This document shows positions 1 through 5,871 of a DNA stretch of 6,875 bases, piece after piece. Origin of the DNA: an uncultured Oscillospiraceae bacterium (GTDB lineage Bacteria > Bacillota > Clostridia > Oscillospirales > Oscillospiraceae). The notes under the pieces are model-generated. The model was not told where the DNA came from. It ran no database searches and saw nothing but the letters and a program-made list of their open reading frames with translations. How positions within the stretch are numbered: the first letter of the stretch is position 1; each line of letters opens with the position of its first letter. The position numbers and the translations under genes are program-made. The stretch covers positions 1-6,875 of the forward strand of contig CAKTXB010000108.1 in the NCBI GenBank assembly GCA_934630555.1, in the 5' to 3' direction.

Positions 1-773
1 CCATTGGCTCGCAGGTAGCGCTGGCCGGCGTCATCGTCGCCCGCTTCTGCCGCGATCTGCCCGGCCAGACGGGCTGCTCACTCACGGCCGCGTGCATTCT
101 GGGTATTGTCCTTGCCATCATTGTTGCCATCATTATGGGTCTTCTCCATGCTTACGCGGAGCACAAGTTCCGGATGCCGGCGTTCATTGTCACGCTGGCG
201 ACCTTAAACGTGATGTACGGTTTAGCCGGCATCATCTGTGAGGGCTTCCCCATTGCCAACGCCTTCCCGACTTGGTTCTTGCAGCTGGGCATTGGACGCG
301 TGGGTGTTGTTCCAATTCCGGCCATTATTCTGATCGTTGTGTTCCTGCTGGCGCATTTTCTCATGACGTATACGACCACCGGCCGTGCTATTTATGCCAT
401 TGGCGGAAATACAGAATCTGCACGCCTGTCCGGTATCAACGTCTTTAAGACGAAGATCATCGTGTTTGCCTCTGTGCAGGTGATGTGCGTGCTGGCCGCG
501 TGTATGCACTCGGCGCAGGTCGCCTCTGGTTCCTACAGCTTTGGAAAGGGTTGGGAAGTAGATGTGGTGTCCTCTGTTGTCATTGGCGGCACGAGCATGG
601 CAGGCGGCATTGGCAAGCCCTGGGGCACCTTGATGGGCGTTCTCTTTATGGGTGTCGTCATCAACGCCATGACCATTCTGAACGTGGATATTTACGTGCA
701 GTACGTCGTCCGCGGTACGATCATGGCATTTGCTGTGCTCATGGCAACGCTGCAGTCCAAAGCGAAGGTGTAA
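1..773 (+). CDS. Sugar ABC transporter permease, RbsC family (partial, 5' end outside window)
   Basis: This is a membrane permease subunit of a ribose/galactose-type ABC importer; it forms the channel that works with a periplasmic-type binding protein and a double ATPase. The reading frame is open from base 3 to a TAA at 771-773, giving 256 residues, so roughly the first 50-80 residues of a usual 310-340 residue RbsC protein lie outside the window. The visible start (IGSQVALAG) fits the family's early 'D-x-S-x-GS' region. The EAA-like cytoplasmic loop, with GRAIYAIGGNTESARLSG, lies near 381-434. The late glycine-rich signature VIGGTSMAGGIG, followed by GTLMG, lies near 579-638. Several hydrophobic segments of about 20 residues alternate with short loops. 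The substrate cannot be read from the permease alone; related systems carry ribose, xylose, galactose or autoinducer-2. The ATPase and binding-protein genes are presumably upstream. Confidence 0.92.
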   Translation, partial: IGSQVALAGVIVARFCRDLPGQTGCSLTAACILGIVLAIIVAIIMGLLHAYAEHKFRMPAFIVTLATLNVMYGLAGIICEGFPIANAFPTWFLQLGIGRVGVVPIPAIILIVVFLLAHFLMTYTTTGRAIYAIGGNTESARLSGINVFKTKIIVFASVQVMCVLAACMHSAQVASGSYSFGKGWEVDVVSSVVIGGTSMAGGIGKPWGTLMGVLFMGVVINAMTILNVDIYVQYVVRGTIMAFAVLMATLQSKAKV

Positions 774-785
774 ACACGATCATAA

Positions 786-821
786 AAGCCCGGATGGCTA
801 GAATGCCATCCGGGCTTTTTT
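786..821. terminator. Bidirectional intrinsic terminator between converging genes
   Basis: A perfect 13-bp inverted repeat (786-798 with 805-817) encloses a 6-base loop. On the + strand it runs into a T-tract at 816-821, 12 bases after the permease stop. On the - strand the matching Ts are shorter (complement of 784-787). It sits between the stop codons of the permease and the DUF308 gene, so it probably ends transcripts from both sides. Confidence 0.9.
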
Positions 822-829
822 CTGCGATG

Positions 830-1426
830 TTACTTGTCAACGTCTGTCCATTCTACATCAATGACATCGTCTGGCACTTGGTTTTTCACGATCTTTACTG
901 CCGTAATGACCGTGCTGAAATTCAAAATGCCTTCCAGCAGCAGTGTCAGGCCCAGCAGCGTCATCAGAAAGCTGCTCCCCTCACCCGGCCGGAGCGCGAT
1001 GCCGCACACCGCCGTGACAATGGCAATGGCCAGAATGACCCACCAGGCAGGCAGGCCAAAGCGTTTGGCCTCGGCTGCGATCTGGATTTTGAACACACCG
1101 TCGGCAAAAATATAAATGCCAAGCGCAACACACAAAAACGTCATCAGGCTGTGCGGCCGAATCAGCAGCACAAGGCCCACCACAAGGAGCACCAGACCCT
1201 GCGCCAGATCATATTGGAACGCCAAACGGTAGAGATCGCGCGAAAAATAGCCGACCAGACGGATCACGCCAAACACCAGCAGTAAAATACCGCAAATGAC
1301 GCCCAGCGCCGCCGCAGAAAAGTCCGGCTTTACCATCAGGAAAATGCCAAGCACACACAGTGCCGCAGACAGGATGATATAGCCAGTCTTCGCCGCCCGC
1401 ATAGGCGCCACAGAACGATGCTTCAT
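830..1426 (-). CDS. DUF308/HdeD-like six-helix membrane protein
   Basis: This is a 198-residue integral membrane protein of unknown biochemical role. The pattern of paired short hydrophobic helices, each pair about 50 residues, matches the DUF308/HdeD family; E. coli HdeD is linked to acid resistance, but that role should not be assumed here. Likely membrane segments are at residues 14-33, 37-61, 74-91, 94-112, 127-146 and 153-173. The N-terminus is basic and the C-terminal tail after residue 183 is acidic and soluble (DDVIDVEWTDVDK). The ATG at 1424-1426 is chosen because GGGGAGGAA (GGAGG at 1436-1440) lies 9 bases before it. An upstream in-frame start at 1465 would add 13 residues with no comparable site. 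It lies downstream of a TetR-type gene on the same strand, which may regulate it, but the 130-base gap leaves room for its own promoter. Identification as DUF308 rests on hydropathy pattern and overall resemblance. Confidence 0.8.
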   Translation of the reverse strand: MKHRSVAPMRAAKTGYIILSAALCVLGIFLMVKPDFSAAALGVICGILLLVFGVIRLVGYFSRDLYRLAFQYDLAQGLVLLVVGLVLLIRPHSLMTFLCVALGIYIFADGVFKIQIAAEAKRFGLPAWWVILAIAIVTAVCGIALRPGEGSSFLMTLLGLTLLLEGILNFSTVITAVKIVKNQVPDDVIDVEWTDVDK

Positions 1427-1472
1427 GGAACAGTTCCTCCCCTTTTGCGGCTTTGCCGCCTTCATCGTATGT

Positions 1473-1488
1473 AGTATATCCGATTTTA
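1473..1488 (-). promoter_or_regulatory. Possible -10 region(s) for the DUF308 gene
   Basis: Two -10-like hexamers lie in the 130-base gap on the - strand: TAAAAT at 1488-1483, preceded by TGC as an extended -10, and TATACT at 1478-1473. Neither has a convincing -35 at 16-18 bases. A small hairpin (5 bp, GCGGC/GCCGC, AAA loop, 1447-1459) follows in the presumed leader just upstream of the ribosome binding site. No strong terminator is visible after the TetR gene, so read-through is also possible. Confidence 0.3.
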
Positions 1489-1556
1489 GCAGTCTGCGCT
1501 ATGGACAAACAGCATTGGTTTGCACAAAAACAGGGATGTTGTGTGCAGCGCATGGA

Positions 1557-2126
1557 TCATTCTACAGATGGGCTGGCATTGCTGCGCCGGATGAGTTCCG
1601 CACCAAGGCCGCGGAACAGCACCGCGGTACGGCGTGCACGGGGTGCGAGATCCTCTTTCATGCCGCTCATGATCCAGTCCTGTCCAAGGCCGTACAGCGT
1701 ACACTTGAGGCCCTGAATGAACAGCATCCGGTCACCTTCGCATACGGCCGCCGGGCCAAACAGCGTATCCAGATAGCGCTGCGCTATATACTCGCACAGC
1801 TGCATGGAATAGCGTTCATAAATCTCCCGGTTGGCCGACTGATAAATGTGCAGTACGGCGCGGCGGTTTTCCTGCGCAAAATGCAGGGCGGCCTCCACGC
1901 CCTCGTCCAGCGACGAAATATCGGGATATTGCGCAATGAGAGCATCGCACGCATCGCGGACGATCTCTTCCACGAGCGCCGGGATGTCCTGATAATGATA
2001 ATAGAAGGAGTTGCGGTTGATGCCGCAGTCCTCCACAATGCTGCGGACGCTGATCTTGCCCAGCGGCTGCTCATTGAGCAGCTTTAAAAAAGATGTCTTA
2101 ATGGCGTTTTTTGTATAATTGCGCAT
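1557..2126 (-). CDS. TetR/AcrR family transcriptional regulator
   Basis: This is a 189-residue one-component repressor-type protein. The N-terminal helix-turn-helix spans about residues 8-48: ISVRSIVEDCGINRNSFYYHY, with the recognition helix ending in the typical YYHY. The C-terminal ligand/dimer domain contains FIQGLKCTLYGLGQDWIMSG at 137-156, which resembles the C-terminal domain of DhaS-like TetR proteins (TetR_C_8 type). The effector is unknown. The ATG at 2124-2126 is preferred because GAGGTG lies 4 bases before it; the alternative GTG at 2138 would put that site inside the gene and adds only four residues. Its stop is 130 bases before the DUF308 membrane-protein gene, the most likely neighbouring target along with itself. 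No clear palindromic operator is visible in the short upstream region. Confidence 0.9.
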   Translation of the reverse strand: MRNYTKNAIKTSFLKLLNEQPLGKISVRSIVEDCGINRNSFYYHYQDIPALVEEIVRDACDALIAQYPDISSLDEGVEAALHFAQENRRAVLHIYQSANREIYERYSMQLCEYIAQRYLDTLFGPAAVCEGDRMLFIQGLKCTLYGLGQDWIMSGMKEDLAPRARRTAVLFRGLGAELIRRSNASPSVE

Positions 2127-2153
2127 CTCACACCTCACAAATGCTGATAGGCC

Positions 2154-2182
2154 ATTCTACCATGCAAAACGCAAAAAATCAA
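2154..2182 (-). promoter_or_regulatory. Probable promoter of the TetR gene
   Basis: On the - strand TTGATT (2182-2177) and TAGAAT (2159-2154) are separated by exactly 17 bases, with TGG before the -10 as an extended element. The predicted start is near 2147, about 20 bases before the TetR start codon. The -35 overlaps the T-tract and stem of the preceding operon's terminator. The -35 is only a partial match, so confidence is moderate. Confidence 0.45.
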
Positions 2183-2205
2183 GCGGCGCATCGGGTGCGC
2201 CGCTT
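2173..2205 (-). terminator. Intrinsic terminator of the yqeG-M24-efp-zinc ribbon operon
   Basis: A perfect 10-bp GC-rich inverted repeat (2181-2190 with 2196-2205) has a 5-base loop. On the - strand it is followed within two bases by six Ts (2178-2173). It begins 15 bases after the stop of the zinc-ribbon gene, the last gene of the operon. There is no T-tract on the + strand. Confidence 0.88.
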
Positions 2206-2219
2206 GCCGGGATCTTTGC

Positions 2220-2654
2220 TTATTTGTCGTCCTCGTCGTCCTCTTCCATGTCAAACTCCAGCTCTTCACCGCAGTTCGGGCACACGGTCGAGCCTTCGTC
2301 GAGCATATCCTCGTCGATGGTGATCTCCTCGCCGCAGGTCGGGCACTTGACTTCGTAGAGCGTTTCGTCGCCGAAATCATATTCGTCGTCATCCACGTCT
2401 TCGTAATCGTCGTCGTCTTCGTCCTCATCCTCGTCGTCCATCAGATATTCGTCGATGGTGTCGAGATCTTCTTCGATGCAGTCCAGCTCGTCGGAGATGG
2501 TGTCAACAACGTCTTCCAGATCCGTAACGGTTTCGGCCACATCGCCGAGCATATCCACGATGGCGGCAATGAGCTTGCCCTCATTCTTTTCGGTATCGAG
2601 CTTCAGGCCGTCCATCAGGCCCTTGAGATAGGCAGATTTTTCAGAAAGCGTCAT
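2220..2654 (-). CDS. CD1247-like protein: N-terminal helical domain, acidic linker, C-terminal zinc ribbon
   Basis: This 144-residue protein is of unknown function and of a type found beside efp in Clostridia (compare C. difficile CD1247). Residues 1-72 are predicted helical, starting with the conserved-looking SEKSAYLKGLMDGL and continuing with heptad-like leucine/isoleucine spacing. Residues 73-96 are almost all Asp/Glu with a few Tyr and Val. Residues 104-128 form a zinc ribbon with CPTC (C104, C107) and CPNC (C125, C128). The last 15 residues are again strongly acidic. The ATG at 2652-2654 is chosen because AAAGGAGAA (AAGGAG at 2663-2668) lies 8 bases upstream; the frame is open further upstream only as overlap with efp. 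It follows efp by 52 bases and precedes a terminator, so it is the last gene of the operon. A zinc-dependent role connected with translation or transcription is an inference from context only. Confidence 0.82.
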   Translation of the reverse strand: MTLSEKSAYLKGLMDGLKLDTEKNEGKLIAAIVDMLGDVAETVTDLEDVVDTISDELDCIEEDLDTIDEYLMDDEDEDEDDDDYEDVDDDEYDFGDETLYEVKCPTCGEEITIDEDMLDEGSTVCPNCGEELEFDMEEDDEDDK

Positions 2655-2706
2655 GATGCGTTCTCCTTTCATGGCAGGCGTTGGTTGTGAATTTATAACA
2701 GACGAT

Positions 2707-3276
2707 TTAGCCCTTGGCACGGCCCAGATATTCGCCCGTGCGGGTGTCGATCTGGATGCGGTCGCCTTCGTTGATAAACAGGGGCACCTTGATCTCTGCG
2801 CCGGTCTCCACCGTTGCGGGCTTCGTGACGTTCGTGGCGGTGTCGCCCTTCACGCCCGGGTCGGCTTTTGTGACTTCGAGCTCCACAAAGTTCGGAGTTT
2901 CCACGCCGAATACGTTGCCCTTATAGCTCAGCAGCTTGCACATGGTGTTTTCCTTGATGAAGCGGAAGGAATCATCCAGCACGTCCTTGTTGAGCGGCAG
3001 CATGTCGTAGGTTTCCTGATCCATAAAGTAGTACAGGTCGCCGTCGTTGTAGCTGTACTCATAATCCTTGCGCTCGATGAACGCTTCTTCAAACTTCGCC
3101 GTGGGGTTGAAAGACGTTTCAGTGACAGCGCCGGTCACGATGTTCTTCATCTTCGTGCGGACGAATGCAGCGCCCTTGCCGGGCTTGACGTGCTGGAATT
3201 CCACGACCTGCATGATCTTGCCGTCCATCTCGAACGTCTTGCCGTTTCTAAAGTCGCCGGCGGTAATGGTTGCCAT
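2707..3276 (-). CDS. efp: Translation elongation factor P (EF-P)
   Basis: EF-P binds between the P and E sites of the ribosome and helps form peptide bonds at polyproline stretches. The 189-residue length is normal. The N-terminal KOW-like domain carries the loop [11 protein letters not shown] (residues 30-40), whose tip lysine K34 is the residue modified in many bacteria. This loop is the Bacillus-type form; such EF-Ps are modified by routes other than EpmA/EpmB, but the modification here cannot be seen. Two OB-fold domains follow, and the C-terminus holds the family signature [16 protein letters not shown] (about residues 171-186). The ATG at 3274-3276 has GGAGG at 3284-3288, 7 bases upstream. 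It lies 84 bases downstream of the M24 aminopeptidase, an arrangement also known from Bacillus (yqhT-efp), and has a likely promoter of its own in that gap. Confidence 0.98.
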   Translation of the reverse strand: MATITAGDFRNGKTFEMDGKIMQVVEFQHVKPGKGAAFVRTKMKNIVTGAVTETSFNPTAKFEEAFIERKDYEYSYNDGDLYYFMDQETYDMLPLNKDVLDDSFRFIKENTMCKLLSYKGNVFGVETPNFVELEVTKADPGVKGDTATNVTKPATVETGAEIKVPLFINEGDRIQIDTRTGEYLGRAKG

Positions 3277-3324
3277 AATGATTCCTCCATATGTTAAGTT
3301 TCGTAACTACAAATTAGCAGATAA

Positions 3325-3353
3325 ATTTTACTACATGACGCAGCGTTTTTCAA
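3325..3353 (-). promoter_or_regulatory. Internal promoter before efp
   Basis: In the AT-rich 84-base gap between the M24 gene and efp, TTGAAA (3353-3348) and TAAAAT (3330-3325) on the - strand are separated by exactly 17 bases. The predicted start is near 3318, giving a leader of about 40 bases. This would let efp and the zinc-ribbon gene be expressed more strongly than, or separately from, yqeG and the peptidase gene. Confidence 0.65.
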
Positions 3354-3360
3354 GATATTC

Positions 3361-4422
3361 TCACAAAATAATCAATTTTTTTGGACTGCGCGTCAAATCC
3401 TCCACACCGTCTGCCGTCAAAACAACTACGTCCTCAATGCGCACGCCGAATTTTCCGGGCAGATAAATGCCGGGCTCGGCCGATACGACTGCGCCGGCAG
3501 GCATGGGCTCGTGATTGGACGGACTGGCATTCGGCGCTTCGTGGATCTCAATGCCCAGGCTGTGGCCATAGCTGTGGCCAAAATACGGGCCGTAGCCGGC
3601 GTCCGCAATGACTTTGCGCGCCGCGCCGTCCATGTCGCAGCCGCACACACCGGCCTTTGTGGCCGCAAGACCCGCCAACTGTGCCTGCAGCACAATGTCA
3701 TAGACCTTGGCCATCTCCTCCGTAACAAAGCCAAGCGCCACAGTGCGCGTCATATCCGCGCAGTAGCCGTCCACCTTTGCCCCAAAGTCCATGGTCACAA
3801 AGTCGCCGTATTGCAGCGCGCGGCTGCCTGCCACGCCGTGCGGCAGGCTCGTGTTCGGGCCGGACACCACAATGGGATCAAATGACGGTTTCTCCGCGCC
3901 ATATTTATACAGGCGATAAAGCAGCTCCGCCTCCAGCTCTTTTTCCGTCATGCCGGCACGGATCACGTTCAGAAGCTCTGCAAACGTTTTGTCTGTCACT
4001 TTCTGCGCAGCGCGCATCCGCTCCAGCTCCCACGGTCCCTTGGAAGCCCGCGGGGCGTTCAGCTTCTGCTGGCACGGCACGAGCACAGCGTGCAGCTCCT
4101 TCTGCCAGCGCAAAAACGCGGCGTGCGATACATCGTCCTCTTCAAAGCCCAGCGTCTTTACCGTGTGAGCCGCAATGACCTCATTCACACGCGCGCGATA
4201 GCTGTGCTGTGCATCCACACCCAGCACGGTGAAGCCCTCCAGATTTCGCTCTGCGGCCTCAAGATAGCGGCTGTCTGTAAAGTAATAGGCCGCTTTCGCT
4301 GTCACAACGGCCACGCCCTCGGCTATATCGTACTGCGCGGCATACATCCGATTTGCCGCACTTGTCAGCAGCAGCGCGTCCACCTCGTGCAGCAGGCTCT
4401 GATATTTTTCAAGATTTTTCAC
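3361..4422 (-). CDS. M24 family metallopeptidase, Xaa-Pro aminopeptidase/dipeptidase type
   Basis: This 353-residue cytoplasmic enzyme probably removes the N-terminal residue from peptides with proline in position two. Residues 1-125 form a creatinase-like N-terminal domain; the rest is the pita-bread catalytic domain. The five metal ligands are all visible: D212 (MDFGA), D223 (ADMTR), H287 (GHSYGHSLG), E316 (AEPGIY) and E330 (VRIED). The expected histidines H195 (PHGVAG) and H294 (IHE) are also present. The GTG at 4420-4422 is taken as start because AAAGGGGAG lies 8 bases before it; an upstream ATG at 4470 would extend far into the preceding gene. The gene overlaps the end of yqeG by 14 bases, suggesting translational coupling, and is followed by efp. 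Its nearest named relatives are PepP/PepQ and Bacillus YqhT; aminopeptidase versus dipeptidase activity cannot be decided from sequence. Confidence 0.93.
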   Translation of the reverse strand: MKNLEKYQSLLHEVDALLLTSAANRMYAAQYDIAEGVAVVTAKAAYYFTDSRYLEAAERNLEGFTVLGVDAQHSYRARVNEVIAAHTVKTLGFEEDDVSHAAFLRWQKELHAVLVPCQQKLNAPRASKGPWELERMRAAQKVTDKTFAELLNVIRAGMTEKELEAELLYRLYKYGAEKPSFDPIVVSGPNTSLPHGVAGSRALQYGDFVTMDFGAKVDGYCADMTRTVALGFVTEEMAKVYDIVLQAQLAGLAATKAGVCGCDMDGAARKVIADAGYGPYFGHSYGHSLGIEIHEAPNASPSNHEPMPAGAVVSAEPGIYLPGKFGVRIEDVVVLTADGVEDLTRSPKKLIIL

Positions 4423-4918
4423 GATGCATTCTCCCCTTTCCGATCGCAATAAACGGCAGCTCCGCCACATGGCGCAGCTTCAGCCAGATGGTGTGGTTGC
4501 GGATGGCCGTGACCAGAATGGACGTCAGCCCCGCGCAGTTGGCTCCCAACACATCTGTATAGATCTGGTCGCCGACGAGCGCCGCCTCTTCCGGGCGGAA
4601 GCCAAAGCGAGTCTGTGCGGCGCGGATGCCGCGGGAAAACGGCTTTTTTGCGTGCGTAATACAGTCTAACCCGTAACGCTCGGAAAAATGCACCACGCGC
4701 GGGCGCTTGCTGTTGGACACGATACACAGCGCAATATCCGATGCCTGCATGGTACGCAGCCACGAAAGCATTTCGGGCGTCGGTTCATCGGTCACATACG
4801 GCACGATGGTATTGTCAAAATCCATCAGCAGCCAGTGTATACCGCGCTGGCGCAGCAATTCCGGTGTGATGTCAGTCAGCGCAGGCAGGATCATGTCGGG
4901 GATGAGTGAAAATGGCAT
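4409..4918 (-). CDS. yqeG: YqeG family HAD-superfamily (IIIA-type) phosphatase
   Basis: This 169-residue HAD phosphatase resembles Bacillus YqeG; its physiological substrate is not known. The HAD motifs are in order: motif I LLMDFDNTIVPY with nucleophile D33 and acid/base D35; motif II around S68-N69 (CIVSNS); the motif III lysine near K92 (AKKPFSRGI); and motif IV VGDQIYTDVLGAN with D117 and D122. There is no large cap insertion, as expected for subclass III. The ATG at 4916-4918 has GGGAGG at 4924-4929, 5 bases upstream. The frame can be read back to 5278, but that part is the reverse of the divergent gene and lies upstream of the promoter. It is the first gene of the four-gene operon and its 3' end overlaps the M24 peptidase gene by 14 bases. 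Confidence 0.92.
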   Translation of the reverse strand: MPFSLIPDMILPALTDITPELLRQRGIHWLLMDFDNTIVPYVTDEPTPEMLSWLRTMQASDIALCIVSNSKRPRVVHFSERYGLDCITHAKKPFSRGIRAAQTRFGFRPEEAALVGDQIYTDVLGANCAGLTSILVTAIRNHTIWLKLRHVAELPFIAIGKGRMHREKS

Positions 4919-4953
4919 AGCGGCCTCCCGGCGGTCATAAAATGTTCCAGATG

Positions 4954-4982
4954 AGTATAGCACATTCGGAGGTGCTTGTCCA
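4954..4982 (-). promoter_or_regulatory. Promoter of the yqeG-M24-efp operon
   Basis: On the - strand TGGACA (4982-4977) and TATACT (4959-4954) are separated by exactly 17 bases, with TGC forming an extended -10. The predicted start is near 4947, about 29 bases before the yqeG start codon. The -35 lies between the ribosome binding site and the start codon of the divergent + strand gene, so the two regulatory zones overlap physically. Confidence 0.78.
4968..4974 (+). promoter_or_regulatory. Ribosome binding site of the divergent cysteine-rich gene
   Basis: GGAGGTG is a long match to the anti-Shine-Dalgarno. It is 8 bases before a TTG (4983) and 11 before the adjacent ATG (4986). The spacing slightly favours TTG, the codon identity favours ATG, and the products differ by one residue. 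The site supports the reality of the + strand gene. Confidence 0.7.
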
Positions 4983-5564
4983 TTGATGGTTTTTGATGTG
5001 CCGCCGCAGGCGCTGGAGGAACGCGGCTGCTTTTCCGTAGTCAGCCGCTGCGGTGCGGAGGAGCTGCTGTTTCTGCCGCCCGGCGCGGTGACGGACAGCG
5101 CGGCCAGCGAGGCCTGTTGGCTGCACTTTCTGCGCCCGGCAGCAGAATACGCCAGGCTGCCCATTACGCCGCGCACGCTTGTATCAGAGGCCGCAGCGGC
5201 GCAGTTCCCGCAGAACCCCGTCTTTGTGTCCGCCCAACTGTGCGGCGGCACGCTGCGTGTGCGGCTGGAACAGGCCATGACAGACTTCGGCGCGCGGCTG
5301 TGGCTGCTTTGTGCGCCTGTTTGCGCCCGTCTGCCGCTTCCCTGCCGCGATGCGCAGGAACAGGTTCTGGGTATGGCGGACCTTAGGGCGAAACGATCGC
5401 TGGGGCGTGCATTTTACGCGGACGCATTCTGCTGTAACTGCCTGCCCGCGCCGGAAGAAAGTGCCGTGTATCTCTACGACACGGCCGAAACACTGCAAAA
5501 AAAGTGCGCGCTGGCCGAAGAGCTCGGCATTGGGCATGCAGTCGTTTTTCCCGTACAGGCATAA
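4983..5564 (+). CDS. Unrecognised cysteine-rich protein, 193 residues
   Basis: I do not recognise this protein. It is supported as a gene by a strong GGAGGTG site, a continuous frame of 193 residues with GC-rich third positions, and a terminator directly after its TAA (5562-5564). There is no signal peptide and no clear membrane helix, so it is probably cytoplasmic. It has eleven cysteines (residues 16, 23, 45, 87, 110, 114, 121, 150, 151, 153, 175), including the cluster FCCNC at 149-153 in the C-terminal third. The C-terminus (VYLYDTAETLQKKCALAEEL, 162-181) is distantly reminiscent of the last strand-helix units of TIM-barrel enzymes, but the protein is too short for a full barrel. It is divergent from yqeG and convergent with rpsU. 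No convincing + strand promoter is visible, so one inside the yqeG 5' end would be needed. The start may be TTG 4983 or ATG 4986. Confidence 0.75.
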   Translation: MMVFDVPPQALEERGCFSVVSRCGAEELLFLPPGAVTDSAASEACWLHFLRPAAEYARLPITPRTLVSEAAAAQFPQNPVFVSAQLCGGTLRVRLEQAMTDFGARLWLLCAPVCARLPLPCRDAQEQVLGMADLRAKRSLGRAFYADAFCCNCLPAPEESAVYLYDTAETLQKKCALAEELGIGHAVVFPVQA

Positions 5565-5596
5565 AAAGACGCTCTGAAAACTCAGAGCGTCCTTTT
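5563..5596. terminator. Bidirectional terminator between the cysteine-rich gene and rpsU
   Basis: A perfect 10-bp inverted repeat (5568-5577 with 5582-5591) has a 4-base loop. On the - strand, for rpsU, five Ts follow directly (5567-5563). On the + strand four Ts follow after one C (5593-5596). It overlaps the stop codon of the + strand gene and begins about 22 bases after the rpsU stop. Confidence 0.92.
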
Positions 5597-5618
5597 CATG
5601 CAAATCATTGGGGAGAGA

Positions 5619-5801
5619 TCAATAGAACTTCTTTCTGTTCTTGCGCGCTGCTTCAGACTTCTGCTTACGCTTCAGGCTGGGGCTCACATAGTGCTCTCTC
5701 TTCTTGACCTCAGCGATAACGCCGGCCTTTGCGCAGCTTCTCTTGAAGCGCTTGAGAGCATTCTCAAGGGATTCGCCTTCCTTGACGCGAACTTCAGACA
5801 T
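5619..5801 (-). CDS. rpsU: 30S ribosomal protein bS21
   Basis: bS21 sits on the small-subunit platform near the 3' end of 16S rRNA and helps with initiation on mRNA. The 60-residue length, the N-terminal [20 protein letters not shown] and the very basic C-terminal half ([19 protein letters not shown]) are typical of the Firmicute family. The ATG at 5799-5801 is preceded by the purine-rich run GGAGGGAGGG (5817-5808), an unusually long ribosome binding site offering two overlapping GGAGG-like registers. The gene has its own consensus promoter and a leader of about 64 bases containing two near-identical hairpin repeats, and ends at a strong hairpin. It follows leuS on the same strand by 125 bases with no clear terminator between, so read-through from leuS may add to its expression. 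Confidence 0.97.
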   Translation of the reverse strand: MSEVRVKEGESLENALKRFKRSCAKAGVIAEVKKREHYVSPSLKRKQKSEAARKNRKKFY

Positions 5802-5815
5802 TGTTTTCCCTCCCT

Positions 5816-5870
5816 CCGATGCAACCGGCTAGATCCAGATTGCTTTCAGGGCCGATACAATCGGCTAGAT
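5816..5870 (-). repeat. Two hairpin-forming direct repeats in the rpsU leader
   Basis: Two 19-base copies, at 5816-5834 and 5852-5870, match at 17 of 19 positions with a 36-base period. Each copy contains an inverted repeat around a 3-base loop: CCGAT-ACA-ATCGG in the upstream copy (relative to rpsU), and the same with one base changed in the other. In RNA that change makes a G-U pair, so pairing is kept. The upstream copy spans the predicted transcription start; the downstream copy touches the ribosome binding site. It could be an RNA leader element or a pair of protein operators. Confidence 0.7.
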
Positions 5871-5871
5871 T

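Noticed and set aside
485..1285. Long + strand frame of 266 codons spanning the permease end and the DUF308 gene
   Set aside because: It crosses a strong terminator and two well-supported genes, its translation is rich in His/Gln/Arg low-complexity, and it lacks a ribosome binding site.
1511..1550. Possible terminator after the TetR gene
   Set aside because: Only a 6-bp stem (TGCACA/TGTGCA) with a 16-base loop and no T-tract after it; too weak to call.
1425..2087. + strand frame of 220 codons opposite the TetR gene
   Set aside because: It is the antisense shadow of a clear TetR-family protein and has no recognisable domain.
2395..2447. Trinucleotide-like repeat on the + strand resembling a microsatellite
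   Set aside because: It simply encodes the Asp/Glu run of the zinc-ribbon protein; units are irregular, so it is not listed as a separate repeat.
2653..3297. + strand frame of 214 codons opposite efp
   Set aside because: efp is unmistakable on the - strand; the reverse frame is open only because of its codon bias.
5184..5603. - strand frame of 139 codons opposite the cysteine-rich gene
   Set aside because: It would start inside the bidirectional terminator and has no good ribosome binding site, while the + strand gene has both a site and a terminator.
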